Positions 33,809 to 42,263 of a DNA stretch of 64,000 nucleotides are shown one piece after another (within the stretch, counting starts at the first letter, position 1; every line of letters starts with the position of its first letter). The DNA is from Bacillota bacterium. GTDB taxonomy: Bacteria > Bacillota > Clostridia > DSM-8532. Under the pieces are notes generated by a model that had not been told where the DNA came from, made no database searches, and saw only the letters and a list, made by a program, of their open reading frames with translations. Both the position numbers and the translations under genes were made by a program. The stretch covers positions 62,001 to 126,000 of the forward strand of contig JAEYOK010000027.1 of the NCBI GenBank assembly GCA_023411795.1, read 5' to 3'.

Positions 33809-35197
33809 CTAGTGCCTTTTCCACTTAACACCCTGAGGTGTATCCATTAGCTCTATACCCATATCTTTAAGCTTATCCCTGATTTCGTCTGAAAGCTTCC
33901 AGTTCTTGTCCTTCCTGGCCTGTTGTCTTGCTTCAATAAGGTGTTCTACCTCGGCATCCAACTCAGGTTCTTCTTGAGCTTTATGCACTGAGTCTTTTAC
34001 ACCCAGGCCAAAAATGGTATCCATCCTCAAGATTAAATCATAGATATCCTTTGACTTTTCGGGGTATCTGACCATGTTCCATGCTATACCTAACGCTTTA
34101 GGGATATTTAAGTCGTCGTTTACGGCACCCTCGAAATCATTCATAAAGGAATTTAGAACATCCTTTGAAATCTCTGAAGTGCCTTCCTTATGCTGTAGAG
34201 CTCCTTCAATAAATCTATCATAGGAGACCTGGGATGCCTGCATAACATCCCATGTAAAATTAAGCTTATTTCTATAATGGGCATTTAAGCACATATATCT
34301 GAATGCCAGAGGATTAAAGCCTTTTTCCCGTAAATTGTCTATTGTATAGGCGTTACCCAGGCTTTTAGACATTTTACCGTTATTAACCATCATAAACTCG
34401 CCGTGCATCCAGTAGTTTACCGCTGTATGTCCTAAGAGCGCTTCAGATTGGGCAATCTCATTTTCATGATGAACCGGAATGTGGTCTACACCCCCGGTAT
34501 GAATATCGAATCTATCACCCAGGTACTTTCTTCCCATAGCCGAGCACTCTATATGCCATCCCGGATAACCCATTCCCCAGGGGCTTTCCCATTGCATAAT
34601 ATGTTCTTTGGGAGCTTTCTTCCATAGGGCAAAGTCAGCCGGATGTCGTTTCTCGTCATTTACCTCTACTCGTGCTCCGGCCATCTGGTCATCCAGATTC
34701 AAGCGTGATAGTTTTCCATATTCTTCAAACTTCGAAATATCAAAATATATACCATCACTTGTCTCATAAGCGTAACCATTATCCAAAAGCCCCTTAACAA
34801 AGGCAATCATCTCCTGAATATGGTCTGTCGCCCTTGGAACAATTTCAGGCTTATCAATGTTCAAAGCTACAATATCCCTCATGAACACTTCAGTGTAGTA
34901 TTCAGCTATTTCCCAGGGGGTCTTCTGCTGCTCCCTAGCCCCTTTTACCATCTTGTCCTCGCCATCATCTTCGTCAGACACAAGATGTCCCACGTCAGTT
35001 ATATTCATTACATTTAGAAGATTATAGCCATTATATTTTAGTGTCCTGCGAAGAATATCCATAAAGATATAGGTTCGGAGGTTGCCTATATGGGCATAGT
35101 TATATACCGTAGGCCCGCAGGAATATATGGTCACTTTATCGGGCTTTATTGGGATAAATTCTTCCTTTTGTCGGGTAAGTGTATTATAAATTTTCAT
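33809..35197 (-). CDS. cysS: Cysteinyl-tRNA synthetase
   Basis: This 462-residue class I synthetase attaches cysteine to tRNA-Cys. The HIGH-type motif is in YSCGPTVYNYAHIGNLRTYI, which also supplies one of the zinc-binding cysteines; WHIECSAMGRKYLGDRFDIH and GGVDHIPVHHENEIAQSEA are the other characteristic blocks, and the KMSKS loop is NNGKMSKSLGNAYTI. It follows cysE by 15 bases, the common Firmicutes cysE-cysS pairing. AAGGAGAAA precedes the ATG. Confidence 0.98.
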   Translation of the reverse strand: MKIYNTLTRQKEEFIPIKPDKVTIYSCGPTVYNYAHIGNLRTYIFMDILRRTLKYNGYNLLNVMNITDVGHLVSDEDDGEDKMVKGAREQQKTPWEIAEYYTEVFMRDIVALNIDKPEIVPRATDHIQEMIAFVKGLLDNGYAYETSDGIYFDISKFEEYGKLSRLNLDDQMAGARVEVNDEKRHPADFALWKKAPKEHIMQWESPWGMGYPGWHIECSAMGRKYLGDRFDIHTGGVDHIPVHHENEIAQSEALLGHTAVNYWMHGEFMMVNNGKMSKSLGNAYTIDNLREKGFNPLAFRYMCLNAHYRNKLNFTWDVMQASQVSYDRFIEGALQHKEGTSEISKDVLNSFMNDFEGAVNDDLNIPKALGIAWNMVRYPEKSKDIYDLILRMDTIFGLGVKDSVHKAQEEPELDAEVEHLIEARQQARKDKNWKLSDEIRDKLKDMGIELMDTPQGVKWKRH

Positions 35198-35212
35198 ATT
35201 TTTCTCCTTATT

Positions 35213-35923
35213 TTAAGCTTCGTGTGACTCTTTTTCTTCATCAATCTCCATATCAGGACACAGCCTTATTTTCATCTTCTTAAAGGCTTCTTCATAAACT
35301 GAAAGCTCTTTTTTTAATCTATCTACCTCACCCCGGATTCTACAGAACTCTTGAGATACCGGATCCGGTGTGTGAATCTGATCCAACTCGAAGCTTTGTC
35401 TAATCTTCTCTCCGGCACGCTTAACGGCTCTTCCGGGAACACCTACCACAGTGGTATCGGACTCTACTTCACTCAAAACAACCGCATTGGCACCTATTTT
35501 AGCGTTATCCCCTATTTTCATAGGTCCGAGAATTTTAGCTCCACTACTTATAAGTACATTATTGCCAACTGTGGGATGTCGTTTCCCCTTGTCCTTACCT
35601 GTTCCTCCAAGGGTTACACCATGATATATCGTGCAATAGTCACCTATTTCAGCAGTTTCTCCTATCACGACCCCCATACCGTGGTCTATAAACAAGCCCT
35701 TTCCTATTTTAGCACCCGGATGTATTTCTATTCCGGTTCTGTGACGAGCTAACTGAGAGATGGCGCGAGCAATAAAATAAAACCTGTGCTTATGAAACCA
35801 ATGTGCTCTTCTATATGCTCTTACTGCTTTATACCCCGGGTACTGAAGAATAACCTGCCAAACACCTCTGGCGGCAGGATCTCTATCAGCTATTGTTTTT
35901 GCTTCCTCATACCACTTAAACAT
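35213..35923 (-). CDS. cysE: Serine O-acetyltransferase
   Basis: This 236-residue enzyme makes O-acetylserine, the precursor of cysteine, from serine and acetyl-CoA. I start it at the ATG at 35923 (MFKWYEEAKTIADRDPAARG), since the GTG at 35932 lies in the AGGTGG ribosome site. The left-handed beta-helix hexapeptide repeats are plain: HPGAKIGKGLFIDHGMGVVI, GDYCTIYHGVTLGGTGKD, RHPTVGNNVLISSGAKILGP. The C-terminal tail of about 45 residues is charged and longer than in short cytosolic forms. No T-box leader was found upstream. Confidence 0.96.
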   Translation of the reverse strand: MFKWYEEAKTIADRDPAARGVWQVILQYPGYKAVRAYRRAHWFHKHRFYFIARAISQLARHRTGIEIHPGAKIGKGLFIDHGMGVVIGETAEIGDYCTIYHGVTLGGTGKDKGKRHPTVGNNVLISSGAKILGPMKIGDNAKIGANAVVLSEVESDTTVVGVPGRAVKRAGEKIRQSFELDQIHTPDPVSQEFCRIRGEVDRLKKELSVYEEAFKKMKIRLCPDMEIDEEKESHEA

Positions 35924-36070
35924 ATCTTCCACCTAATATGCATTTATGTTCTATCTTATTATGCATCCTTGATAGCAATGCTCAGGCCTTTTTGCTATAT
36001 CCTATGGATATTATATTATAACATCCGGCATTCAGACACAAGAACAAACTACTTTCAAATATATAGTATA

Positions 36071-36101
36071 AGGCAGCGAAAATTGATTCTTCGCTGCCTG
36101 A
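36071..36101 (-). terminator. Hairpin after coaW, possible terminator
   Basis: GGCAGCGAA and TTCGCTGCC pair perfectly around a loop of about ten bases. It lies about 45 bases after the coaW stop. There is no clear T run, so termination would be weak. Confidence 0.5.
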
Positions 36102-36145
36102 ATTATATATTACTTACTAAATAATAAACTTAATAGAACCCTTAC

Positions 36146-36967
36146 TTATTTCAAGGGGGTAACAAGAGCCGCTCCGGCTGCAGTGGCATATTCGGCGTGA
36201 TCTGGAATATGAAAATTAATATTAAATAAATCGGTCAGACCGTCGAATATAGCCTTTGACTGGGGTACATTGGTCAGATTACCTGTGAGTACAACATCGT
36301 TTACATTTTCTTTTCTCGATGCGAACACAGCCATCATACCTATAGTCTGGAACACAAGGTTAATAATACCGAGGGCAACATCGGCTTTTGAGGCAAGGTC
36401 ACTTATCTTGCCAAAGTTAGATGCGGTGGTTTCCTTTGTTAAGCCCACAACTTCATCATGAGAGATATCGGCTATTGATAGATCAATATGCTTCAAATCG
36501 CCGGTTTTTGCCATTTCTACAATATCATTAAAATTTCTTATATTGAGCATACGGTTGGAAAGCCCCAATAGGGTTCCGCCTCCTACTCCCGTTCCGCCGA
36601 TATGTCGAGCCTTTTCACCATCTGCCATAACGTATGCGGTTCCGGTACCCATACTTACTATTACCGCCCTTTTCAGCTTGCTCAATGACAGGCCGCCCAA
36701 ACCTATGGCAAGAAACTCGTCCACCTTGTAGGTAGGAATATTGTATATTTTATCGTCTATGAATGTAGAGCCGACACCTGTCACCATAATATTGTCTATA
36801 TCGGACAACTGTAATTTATTTTCATTTAGGAATCGACCAAAAGCTCCGTAAACAGAGGACAGCGGATCGGTAGCCTTCACCAGTATAGGACTAAATAATT
36901 CTCCGTTATTTAGCCCCACTATTTTTGTGGTACTACCCCCAATATCAATGCCTATAATCTTCCCCAT
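36146..36967 (-). CDS. coaW: Type II pantothenate kinase
   Basis: This 273-residue kinase of the actin-like ATPase fold phosphorylates pantothenate, the first step to coenzyme A. The phosphate-binding loop is IIGIDIGGSTTKIVGL, and VSMGTGTAYVMADG, HIGGTGVGGGTLLGLS and VVLTGNLTNVPQSKAIFDG are the other ATPase-fold motifs; the family resembles eukaryotic and staphylococcal type II enzymes. It is followed on the transcript side by cysE only after about 220 bases. A substrate-uptake subunit gene lies directly upstream on the same strand, which supports the assignment. Confidence 0.93.
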   Translation of the reverse strand: MGKIIGIDIGGSTTKIVGLNNGELFSPILVKATDPLSSVYGAFGRFLNENKLQLSDIDNIMVTGVGSTFIDDKIYNIPTYKVDEFLAIGLGGLSLSKLKRAVIVSMGTGTAYVMADGEKARHIGGTGVGGGTLLGLSNRMLNIRNFNDIVEMAKTGDLKHIDLSIADISHDEVVGLTKETTASNFGKISDLASKADVALGIINLVFQTIGMMAVFASRKENVNDVVLTGNLTNVPQSKAIFDGLTDLFNINFHIPDHAEYATAAGAALVTPLK

Positions 36968-37014
36968 AAGCTTACTACCTCACTTAGAATTCTTGTGTTT
37001 CGTTCTTCCTTCTG

Positions 37015-37617
37015 TTATCCTTTCGATTTATCTATTTTTTTATATCGAAAATACGCCAGAGATATGGGCATGGTTATTAGCCCACTGATAATTGCTTCAG
37101 CAATAGCGTTTGTTGCAACTACCGACACCAAAATAACCCCAAAGGGCACTCCTGCCTTTTCCACCAATTCCTTTGCATAAACCAGATATAACATTAGGAA
37201 AACCAAAACAGTATTAGTTATACTTCCTGCCATACCCCCGATAAAGGTACTAATGGTGTTTTTTATGGATGGCTTTCTAATAAGCTTTGATATCCCGAAG
37301 TAAACCAAATATGCAATCAAACCTATAAAAATTCTGGGGAGAACTGAAATAAGCGGGTTCATAAAGAACGGGTCTAAAATTGTAACAGGTCGTGTAAGGG
37401 CATGTATCCAACCGACAACACCCAATGCGGTTCCCATAATCAACCCTGCAATGGGTCCAAGAACAATTCCTGTAATTATGGTCGGAATATGAATAATGGT
37501 TGCGCTGATCGCTCCTAACGGAATTGCACCTAAGGGAGTCATGTCCAGAATGATGGTAATGGCCAACATGAGGCCGAGAAAAGTTAAGCTTCTCGGGCTT
37601 TTAAAAAGATTTTTCAT
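37015..37617 (-). CDS. ECF transporter S component, probably for pantothenate
   Basis: This is a 200-residue membrane protein with about six hydrophobic segments (ITIILDMTPLGAIPLGAI, IITGIVLGPIAGLIMGTALG, ITNTVLVFLMLYLVYA and others). It is of the S-component type that binds a vitamin and docks with a shared EcfA-EcfT module, which is not in this window. The start is the ATG at 37617 behind CGGAGG; an upstream in-frame start at 37635 overlaps the ribosome site. It is 47 bases upstream of coaW, so pantothenate is the likely substrate (inference by context; the PanT class). Confidence 0.82.
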   Translation of the reverse strand: MKNLFKSPRSLTFLGLMLAITIILDMTPLGAIPLGAISATIIHIPTIITGIVLGPIAGLIMGTALGVVGWIHALTRPVTILDPFFMNPLISVLPRIFIGLIAYLVYFGISKLIRKPSIKNTISTFIGGMAGSITNTVLVFLMLYLVYAKELVEKAGVPFGVILVSVVATNAIAEAIISGLITMPISLAYFRYKKIDKSKG

Positions 37618-37712
37618 TTTTTCCTCCGTTCTCATTCCCTAGAAGGGATATGATTCGAATTTGCTTACTGGTAATATGTCCGGCTTTTAAGTTTAAAATG
37701 CCGACTGCAGAT

Positions 37713-37742
37713 ATTCTAGCATAATAAATCGATTTGATACAA
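37713..37742 (-). promoter_or_regulatory. Candidate promoter for the ECF S component-coaW operon
   Basis: On the minus strand TTGTAT, 18 bases, TAGAAT resembles a sigma-A promoter. A hairpin-forming stretch with GTCGGCATTTTAA and TTAAAAGCCG lies between it and the start codon; I could not match it to a known riboswitch. Confidence 0.4.
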
Positions 37743-37833
37743 GAACATATGATACCATAATCAATACCATTGTCTGCATTATTTTTGGTAACTTTTTATA
37801 TATTAGCAATTATGTTTTCTCCATATTTTTTTG

Positions 37834-37862
37834 TTGTCGAACTATGCTGTTATCTGTGATAA
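37834..37862 (+). promoter_or_regulatory. Candidate promoter for the lipid kinase gene
   Basis: TTGTCG, 17 bases, TGATAA is a moderate sigma-A match, 34 bases before the chosen start codon. Confidence 0.4.
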
Positions 37863-37895
37863 AATGTAATCATAAATTTTAAATGGGTGATTATT

Positions 37896-38780
37896 TTGCA
37901 TCATGTGTTTATTGTTAATCCTATAGCTGGCAAAGGCAGAGCTTTACAGATGAAGCCAGAAATTGAGTCCCGATTTAGTAACTTTGCTCATACTTATGAG
38001 ATTTTCGTTACAAAAACTCCGGGCCATGCACAAGAAATAGCAAAGGAAGCTGCATACAGTAATGATAATGTGCGGATTTACGCCGTCGGCGGAGATGGAA
38101 CTCTAAACGAGGTTGTCAACGGTATGGCAGGTTCTAAATCAGAGCTTGGTATAATACCTTGTGGCTCAGGTAATGATGCGGCTCGTCTCCTCTATCCGGT
38201 GACGGATCCCATTAAACTTATTAAGGTTCTTCCCGCATCGGATTCGATACCTGTTGATTTAGGTAAGCTTAATGAAAAATACTTTATTAACATTGCTTCC
38301 ATAGGCTTTGACGCTGAAGTGGTCATAAACACTAACTATTTTAAAAAAATGCCTTTAGTTTCGGGCTCTACAGCATATATTTTAGGGGTTTTAACCACCC
38401 TAATTAAGTGTAAAAAGCACAAACTTAAAATTACCCTTGATGATAATTCACCTGTTGAAAAAGAGTTTTTACTTTCCATGTTTGCAAACGGTACTTTTTA
38501 TGGTGGCGGTATGAAAGCCGCTCCCAGTGCTAAAATCGATGACGGAATATTGGACTTCTATTTAGTAGATTCTCTTCCTCGCTTAAAAATCCTAAAATTC
38601 TTCCCCCTGTTCCAAAAAGGACAACACGAGACTATGAAGGAAGTCGCCCATATCCGGGGAATGAAAGCCCTTGTTGAAAGCGACATTCCCTTTCCTGTAA
38701 ACGTTGATGGTGAGGTCCATATGGAAACCCGCGTTACTATTGAAATTTTGCCCCAGAACATAAACGTAATTATTCCTTAG
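37896..38780 (+). CDS. Diacylglycerol kinase-family lipid kinase (YegS/DgkB type)
   Basis: This 294-residue soluble kinase has the family signatures VFIVNPIAGKGRAL, IYAVGGDGTLNEVVNG and IIPCGSGNDAARLL, plus the C-terminal FYGGGMKAAPSAKIDDGILD. Members phosphorylate diacylglycerol or related lipids at the inner membrane face; in Firmicutes DgkB recycles the diacylglycerol left by lipoteichoic acid synthesis. I choose the TTG at 37896, because GGTGAT stands four bases upstream, while the GTG at 37887 is part of that site. The 3' end overlaps the convergent cysQ by 11 bases. Confidence 0.9.
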   Translation: MHHVFIVNPIAGKGRALQMKPEIESRFSNFAHTYEIFVTKTPGHAQEIAKEAAYSNDNVRIYAVGGDGTLNEVVNGMAGSKSELGIIPCGSGNDAARLLYPVTDPIKLIKVLPASDSIPVDLGKLNEKYFINIASIGFDAEVVINTNYFKKMPLVSGSTAYILGVLTTLIKCKKHKLKITLDDNSPVEKEFLLSMFANGTFYGGGMKAAPSAKIDDGILDFYLVDSLPRLKILKFFPLFQKGQHETMKEVAHIRGMKALVESDIPFPVNVDGEVHMETRVTIEILPQNINVIIP

Positions 38781-39555
38781 TAAAAAGCAGAGCGTTTTCT
38801 TCTTTATTTATTGCGTAGAACCCTGTTGGATTTTCAGGGTTTTCCTTGTTATACAAAAACGTATTCCCTTCCATTCCCATGAATAGCCCGCCTGCCTCTG
38901 TGACTATAATTTCCATAGCAGCAGTATCCCACTCCATAATCCTGCCAAAACGGTAATAAACCTCTACGTCGCCTCTTGCCAAAAGGCATCCCTTATATGC
39001 ACTTCCGGCGGGTATAACATTTTTTATACTATTATCTTCGATAAGTTTTTCCAGCTCGGGATTGTGGTGAGTACGGCTCTTTGTAAGCCTTATATCCTCC
39101 GTTCTCTGAGATACAAAAAGACGTTCTTCTTTTCCATTTATCAGTGAATAAGTTCCCATACCTTTTATAGCATAATACAACTGATCATAAACCGGGACAT
39201 AGATGACTCCCAAGACAGGCCTTCCCCATTCAGTCAGAGCAATATTAACAGTGAACTCATCACTTCTATTAATGAATTCTTTTGTGCCGTCAAGAGGGTC
39301 CACAACAAAGCAGTATCTTGCTCCCAGTCTTGAAGAGTCATCCTCTGATTCCTCGGATAAAACTGGAATGTCAGGATAAACTTCCTTTAGACCACTAACT
39401 ATAAGACTATCCGCCTTTTTATCAGCATCAGTTACGGGCGATTTATCTTTTTTTAACACTATATGAAACTCCTTTTTATAAAACTTTAGTATCTCTTTCC
39501 CGGCAACAATTGAAAGTTTCTTCATGGTATCGAGAGTATCTTTTGAATTTATCAA
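38770..39555 (-). CDS. cysQ: 3'(2'),5'-bisphosphate nucleotidase CysQ
   Basis: This is a 261-residue member of the inositol monophosphatase family. Metal-binding motifs are VLSEESEDDSSR, CFVVDPLDGTKEFINRSD and EWDTAAMEIIVTEAGG. CysQ removes the 3'-phosphate from adenosine 3',5'-bisphosphate, a by-product of sulfate assimilation and phosphopantetheine transfer. Distinction from a plain inositol monophosphatase rests on the DGTKEFI motif, typical of the CysQ branch. It is followed by no terminator because it overlaps the lipid kinase tail-to-tail, and it lies 16 bases from the DUF3343 gene upstream. Confidence 0.92.
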   Translation of the reverse strand: MINSKDTLDTMKKLSIVAGKEILKFYKKEFHIVLKKDKSPVTDADKKADSLIVSGLKEVYPDIPVLSEESEDDSSRLGARYCFVVDPLDGTKEFINRSDEFTVNIALTEWGRPVLGVIYVPVYDQLYYAIKGMGTYSLINGKEERLFVSQRTEDIRLTKSRTHHNPELEKLIEDNSIKNVIPAGSAYKGCLLARGDVEVYYRFGRIMEWDTAAMEIIVTEAGGLFMGMEGNTFLYNKENPENPTGFYAINKEENALLFTKE

Positions 39556-39571
39556 ATCTTCATCTCCAAAA

Positions 39572-39829
39572 TCAAATTATTTTAATGTATTTCTTACGGT
39601 CTTGGACAAACTCTATTCTATAGGCCTCCCTCACAGGACAGCCAAAGGCTACGCTCGTACTTATAACCTGGTTTAAATACTGCTCAGGAAACAGGAGACA
39701 ATAGCCACATCCTGTTTTGGTAACTTTACATGGTGTTGATATAACTTGAAAAACAATCCCCCTCTGTTCAAAAACCCGACAGATTCTATATGCATAATTC
39801 CCCGAATCATAAAGGGCAATACAATCCAT
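39572..39829 (-). CDS. DUF3343-like small cysteine-containing protein
   Basis: This is an 85-residue protein. CIALYDSGNYAYRICRVFEQ, then FQVISTPCKVTKTGCGYCLL and FPEQYLNQVI, agree with the DUF3343 pattern, in which a conserved cysteine follows a Pro-rich turn; some members have been proposed as sulfur or selenium carriers, but this is not established here. I start it at the ATG at 39829, as AGGTG lies just upstream and the in-frame GTG at 39838 is part of that site. It is probably cotranscribed with cysQ, which starts 16 bases after its stop. Confidence 0.75.
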   Translation of the reverse strand: MDCIALYDSGNYAYRICRVFEQRGIVFQVISTPCKVTKTGCGYCLLFPEQYLNQVISTSVAFGCPVREAYRIEFVQDRKKYIKII

Positions 39830-39937
39830 AGCATGCACCTATTATATCATAATCATAATATATGCTATTCCTTTTTAGATAAAGATGATACTAACTTGAT
39901 TTCCCTGAGATTAGTAGCCCAGCACTAATGGTGCGCC

Positions 39938-39949
39938 TACGTATACGTA
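39938..39949. other. Short palindrome near the tRNA promoter
   Basis: TACGTATACGTA is a perfect 12-base palindrome 15 bases before the -35 box of the tRNA gene, preceded by a small GCAC/GTGC hairpin. Its role is unknown. Confidence 0.4.
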
Positions 39950-39963
39950 TCATGCTTATCTCC

Positions 39964-39993
39964 TTGACATGAAGAATCGGGGTGAAGTATAAT
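39964..39993 (+). promoter_or_regulatory. tRNA-Arg promoter
   Basis: TTGACA, 18 bases, TATAAT are both perfect consensus boxes, ending about 38 bases before the tRNA. Confidence 0.85.
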
Positions 39994-40031
39994 GTTTAAT
40001 GCGCTTGTGAATTTGTTACTCGCGTTGCTAT

Positions 40032-40108
40032 GCGCCCGTAGCTCAGTCGGATAGAGCACAAGTTTCCTAAACTTGGTGTCGCACGTTCAATTCGTGTCGG
40101 GCGTACCA
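40032..40108 (+). tRNA. tRNA-Arg (anticodon CCT)
   Basis: The 77-base sequence folds as a cloverleaf: acceptor GCGCCCG with CGGGCGT, D arm GCTC-GAGC, anticodon arm CAAGT with loop TTCCTAA and ACTTG, T arm GCACG-TTCAATT-CGTGT, and an encoded CCA. Anticodon CCT reads AGG arginine codons. The first acceptor pair is G-T. It is single, with its own promoter and terminator. No integrase or duplicated 3' end was seen beside it. Confidence 0.96.
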
Positions 40109-40150
40109 AAAGAGCCGATAATTTTTCATTGAAATTTATCGGCTCTTTTC
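40107..40150 (+). terminator. Terminator after tRNA-Arg
   Basis: AAAAGAGCCGATAA and TTATCGGCTCTTTT pair over about 13 bases around an AT-rich loop, then C and T. It starts at the CCA end. Confidence 0.88.
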
Positions 40151-40236
40151 TATATGTAGTGTAACTACAATTAATTTTTTCTTACAGCTCTTTGATTACT
40201 TCCTGATCTTTGGCATTGGCAAGCTACCTGTCTACT

Positions 40237-40638
40237 TCAATCCATATAGATTGCAAATCCGCTCTTGGCGTCATTACTGAAACCTAGGCTTTTGTAAAAT
40301 TCATGGGCTTCCTTACGTTTATTGGAGCTTAATAGCATTACTTTATAGCAATTGTGTTCCCGTGCGAATTCCAAGAGCAGTTGAAATGTAGTGCGACCAA
40401 AGCCCCGTCTTCGGAAATCGGGGTGGGTTATGACATTCTCTATTACTGCGTAAGGTCTTCCGGTACGGGTGAGGTTAGGAATAATAGTTATATTGCTAGT
40501 GGCAATAATTTTTTCCTCTTCCTCTACCACCACATAGCGATACCTTTCCTGATTATTCATAATCTCATCCCATACAGTTTTCAAATGAGCTAAAGACCCT
40601 ATGGCATCTTCCGGATGAAGGATTTCATATAAATCCAT
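40237..40638 (-). CDS. GNAT-family N-acetyltransferase
   Basis: This 133-residue protein (as counted from the first ATG) has the acetyl-CoA-binding pattern VITHPDFRRRGFGRTTFQLL and the C-terminal HEFYKSLGFSNDAKSGFAIY. The target is unknown. The first strand normally found in GNAT proteins seems to be encoded upstream of this ATG (ARFAGYNDFEGIMDLY), in frame and open back to 40698, with no ATG, GTG or TTG available; see the findings. It directly follows the ABC exporter permease gene on the same strand. Confidence 0.85.
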   Translation of the reverse strand: MDLYEILHPEDAIGSLAHLKTVWDEIMNNQERYRYVVVEEEEKIIATSNITIIPNLTRTGRPYAVIENVITHPDFRRRGFGRTTFQLLLEFAREHNCYKVMLLSSNKRKEAHEFYKSLGFSNDAKSGFAIYMD

Positions 40639-40694
40639 TATCCCTTCAAAATCATTATATCCGGCAAATCTGGCTCCCTTAGATAAACCTTCTC

Positions 40695-42263
40695 TCAGCT
40701 AACAGTTTCAAGGTTATTAAGTATACCTGCTGAAAAAACAAACATAGTAACTGCAAGAATAAAGCTCCAGCCGCCAAAGATGCAAAGCATTAAGAATTCA
40801 CTACCTGTTATGCCGAAAACTATACCTCCGCCAACGAGACCAGGTACGAGTATTAAAAGATTAACAATAGCCTTTATAAATACCAGAAGGCCCTTGCTGT
40901 GAACACGTCCAAAAATTCTCCGGGTAAGAACATCACAGTATGTATATACAGCCCCGAAAAAAACATAAGTAATCATACATATTACTACTAAAGTTATCGG
41001 AGCTTTTAATAGAATACCTGATATTGTAAATAATGCAAATCCGTCAAAAAGATTCTTCACGTGTTCTCCCAATGTTACGAAAAACAGCTTTTCGTATGGT
41101 GAAGCCGGAATGATAAAAATATAATGCTTTTCTAATTCAATACCAAGTCTGCCCTGCATTTGGAACAAAAGCAGCATGTATAAGGCAAAGAAAAGGATAA
41201 GCGACAAAGAAAAAGTCCCCACCTCATCAGGCATAATAAAGTTAAAAGCTATAGCTGCAATTATGACTGAAATTGAAGTTCTATCAAAGAAGAGAAAATA
41301 TGCAGTCTTCCTAAGCTCCAGCAAGTGCTTGAAGAAAATTGAGCTGGCTCCTGTTCCGGATAATCTTTGTTTGACCTTATTTTTTACTTTCAAATTGAAG
41401 CTCATATTATTGCCTTCACGCTTTGCTTTCACAGCCGCTTCAACATATTCGGCACCTTCAAGTACATCCTCGTAATAATCGAGATTCATACGATATAGTA
41501 CAACAGATGAGCCTAAGATCAAAACGAACATTCCGATAACCCCAACCCAGAATTCAGTGGTTATACCATTAATGGCAGCTGTTGCGATGGAAGCGGTCCA
41601 ACCTACCACAGGAAAGTACTTGGCAACCGGATTATTAAAAACTTCATCAAAGGAACCTATAAGATTACGCGTTTTTGCAAGACTTATAAGGAATAAAACA
41701 GCAACTGCAAGTGCAAATACATCAAATATTCTTTTTAGAAGCTGTTTTCTTCCGGATTTTTTTGTAGCCCATGAATAAAGAATCATGCTTATCAGCGGGT
41801 AAGAAAGAGCATAAACTACTACTGATAACAAAATCATCCAAGTACCATACGGTTTCATTTCAAAATTATTTTTTAAGTTGGGAATCTGGCAAATAGCTAT
41901 AAACAAAAATAAAAAGGTTCCGCCCACCTGCTTAATAAAAGCATATAGCAGGATTTGGTTAGGCACTATCGGTGCGGTAAAAGCCAGATTAACATCGGCC
42001 ATTCGAAAATAGGTGCTTCCTTTTTCAATCCCCACTTTAAGAGTTGTATAATACATAAATATAAATACCAGTGCCATTATGCCCGCAAAGAGGCTCGGCG
42101 AACCGCTTCTGACAAGACCTGCCGGCATGGCAAATGAAACATACAGCATGCCAACAACAAAAACTAATATAAATATGTAACCTATAAGTATAACAGGCTT
42201 TTTAAATACACCTTTTATTAAGTTCTTAAGGGTTCCCCTTATGATAAAGAGTAATGATTTCAT
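40695..42263 (-). CDS. ABC exporter permease
   Basis: This is a 522-residue membrane protein with about ten hydrophobic segments, including VILIGYIFILVFVVGMLYV, LFAGIMALVFIFMYYTTLKV and FILAVTMFVFSAGILNN. It resembles the large 'putative ABC exporter' membrane subunits of Firmicutes, with a soluble loop near residues 265-310 (YYEDVLEGAEYVEAAVKAKR). It begins with an ATGA overlap on its ATPase partner gene, so both are translated together. The substrate is unknown. Confidence 0.85.
   Translation of the reverse strand: MKSLLFIIRGTLKNLIKGVFKKPVILIGYIFILVFVVGMLYVSFAMPAGLVRSGSPSLFAGIMALVFIFMYYTTLKVGIEKGSTYFRMADVNLAFTAPIVPNQILLYAFIKQVGGTFLFLFIAICQIPNLKNNFEMKPYGTWMILLSVVVYALSYPLISMILYSWATKKSGRKQLLKRIFDVFALAVAVLFLISLAKTRNLIGSFDEVFNNPVAKYFPVVGWTASIATAAINGITTEFWVGVIGMFVLILGSSVVLYRMNLDYYEDVLEGAEYVEAAVKAKREGNNMSFNLKVKNKVKQRLSGTGASSIFFKHLLELRKTAYFLFFDRTSISVIIAAIAFNFIMPDEVGTFSLSLILFFALYMLLLFQMQGRLGIELEKHYIFIIPASPYEKLFFVTLGEHVKNLFDGFALFTISGILLKAPITLVVICMITYVFFGAVYTYCDVLTRRIFGRVHSKGLLVFIKAIVNLLILVPGLVGGGIVFGITGSEFLMLCIFGGWSFILAVTMFVFSAGILNNLETVS

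Noticed and set aside
35924..36145. T-box leader for cysE-cysS
   Set aside because: No T-box sequence or antiterminator-terminator pair could be seen; only a simple hairpin after coaW.
40032..40108. tRNA-Arg as an integration site
   Set aside because: No integrase, no repeated tRNA 3' end and no foreign-looking genes nearby.
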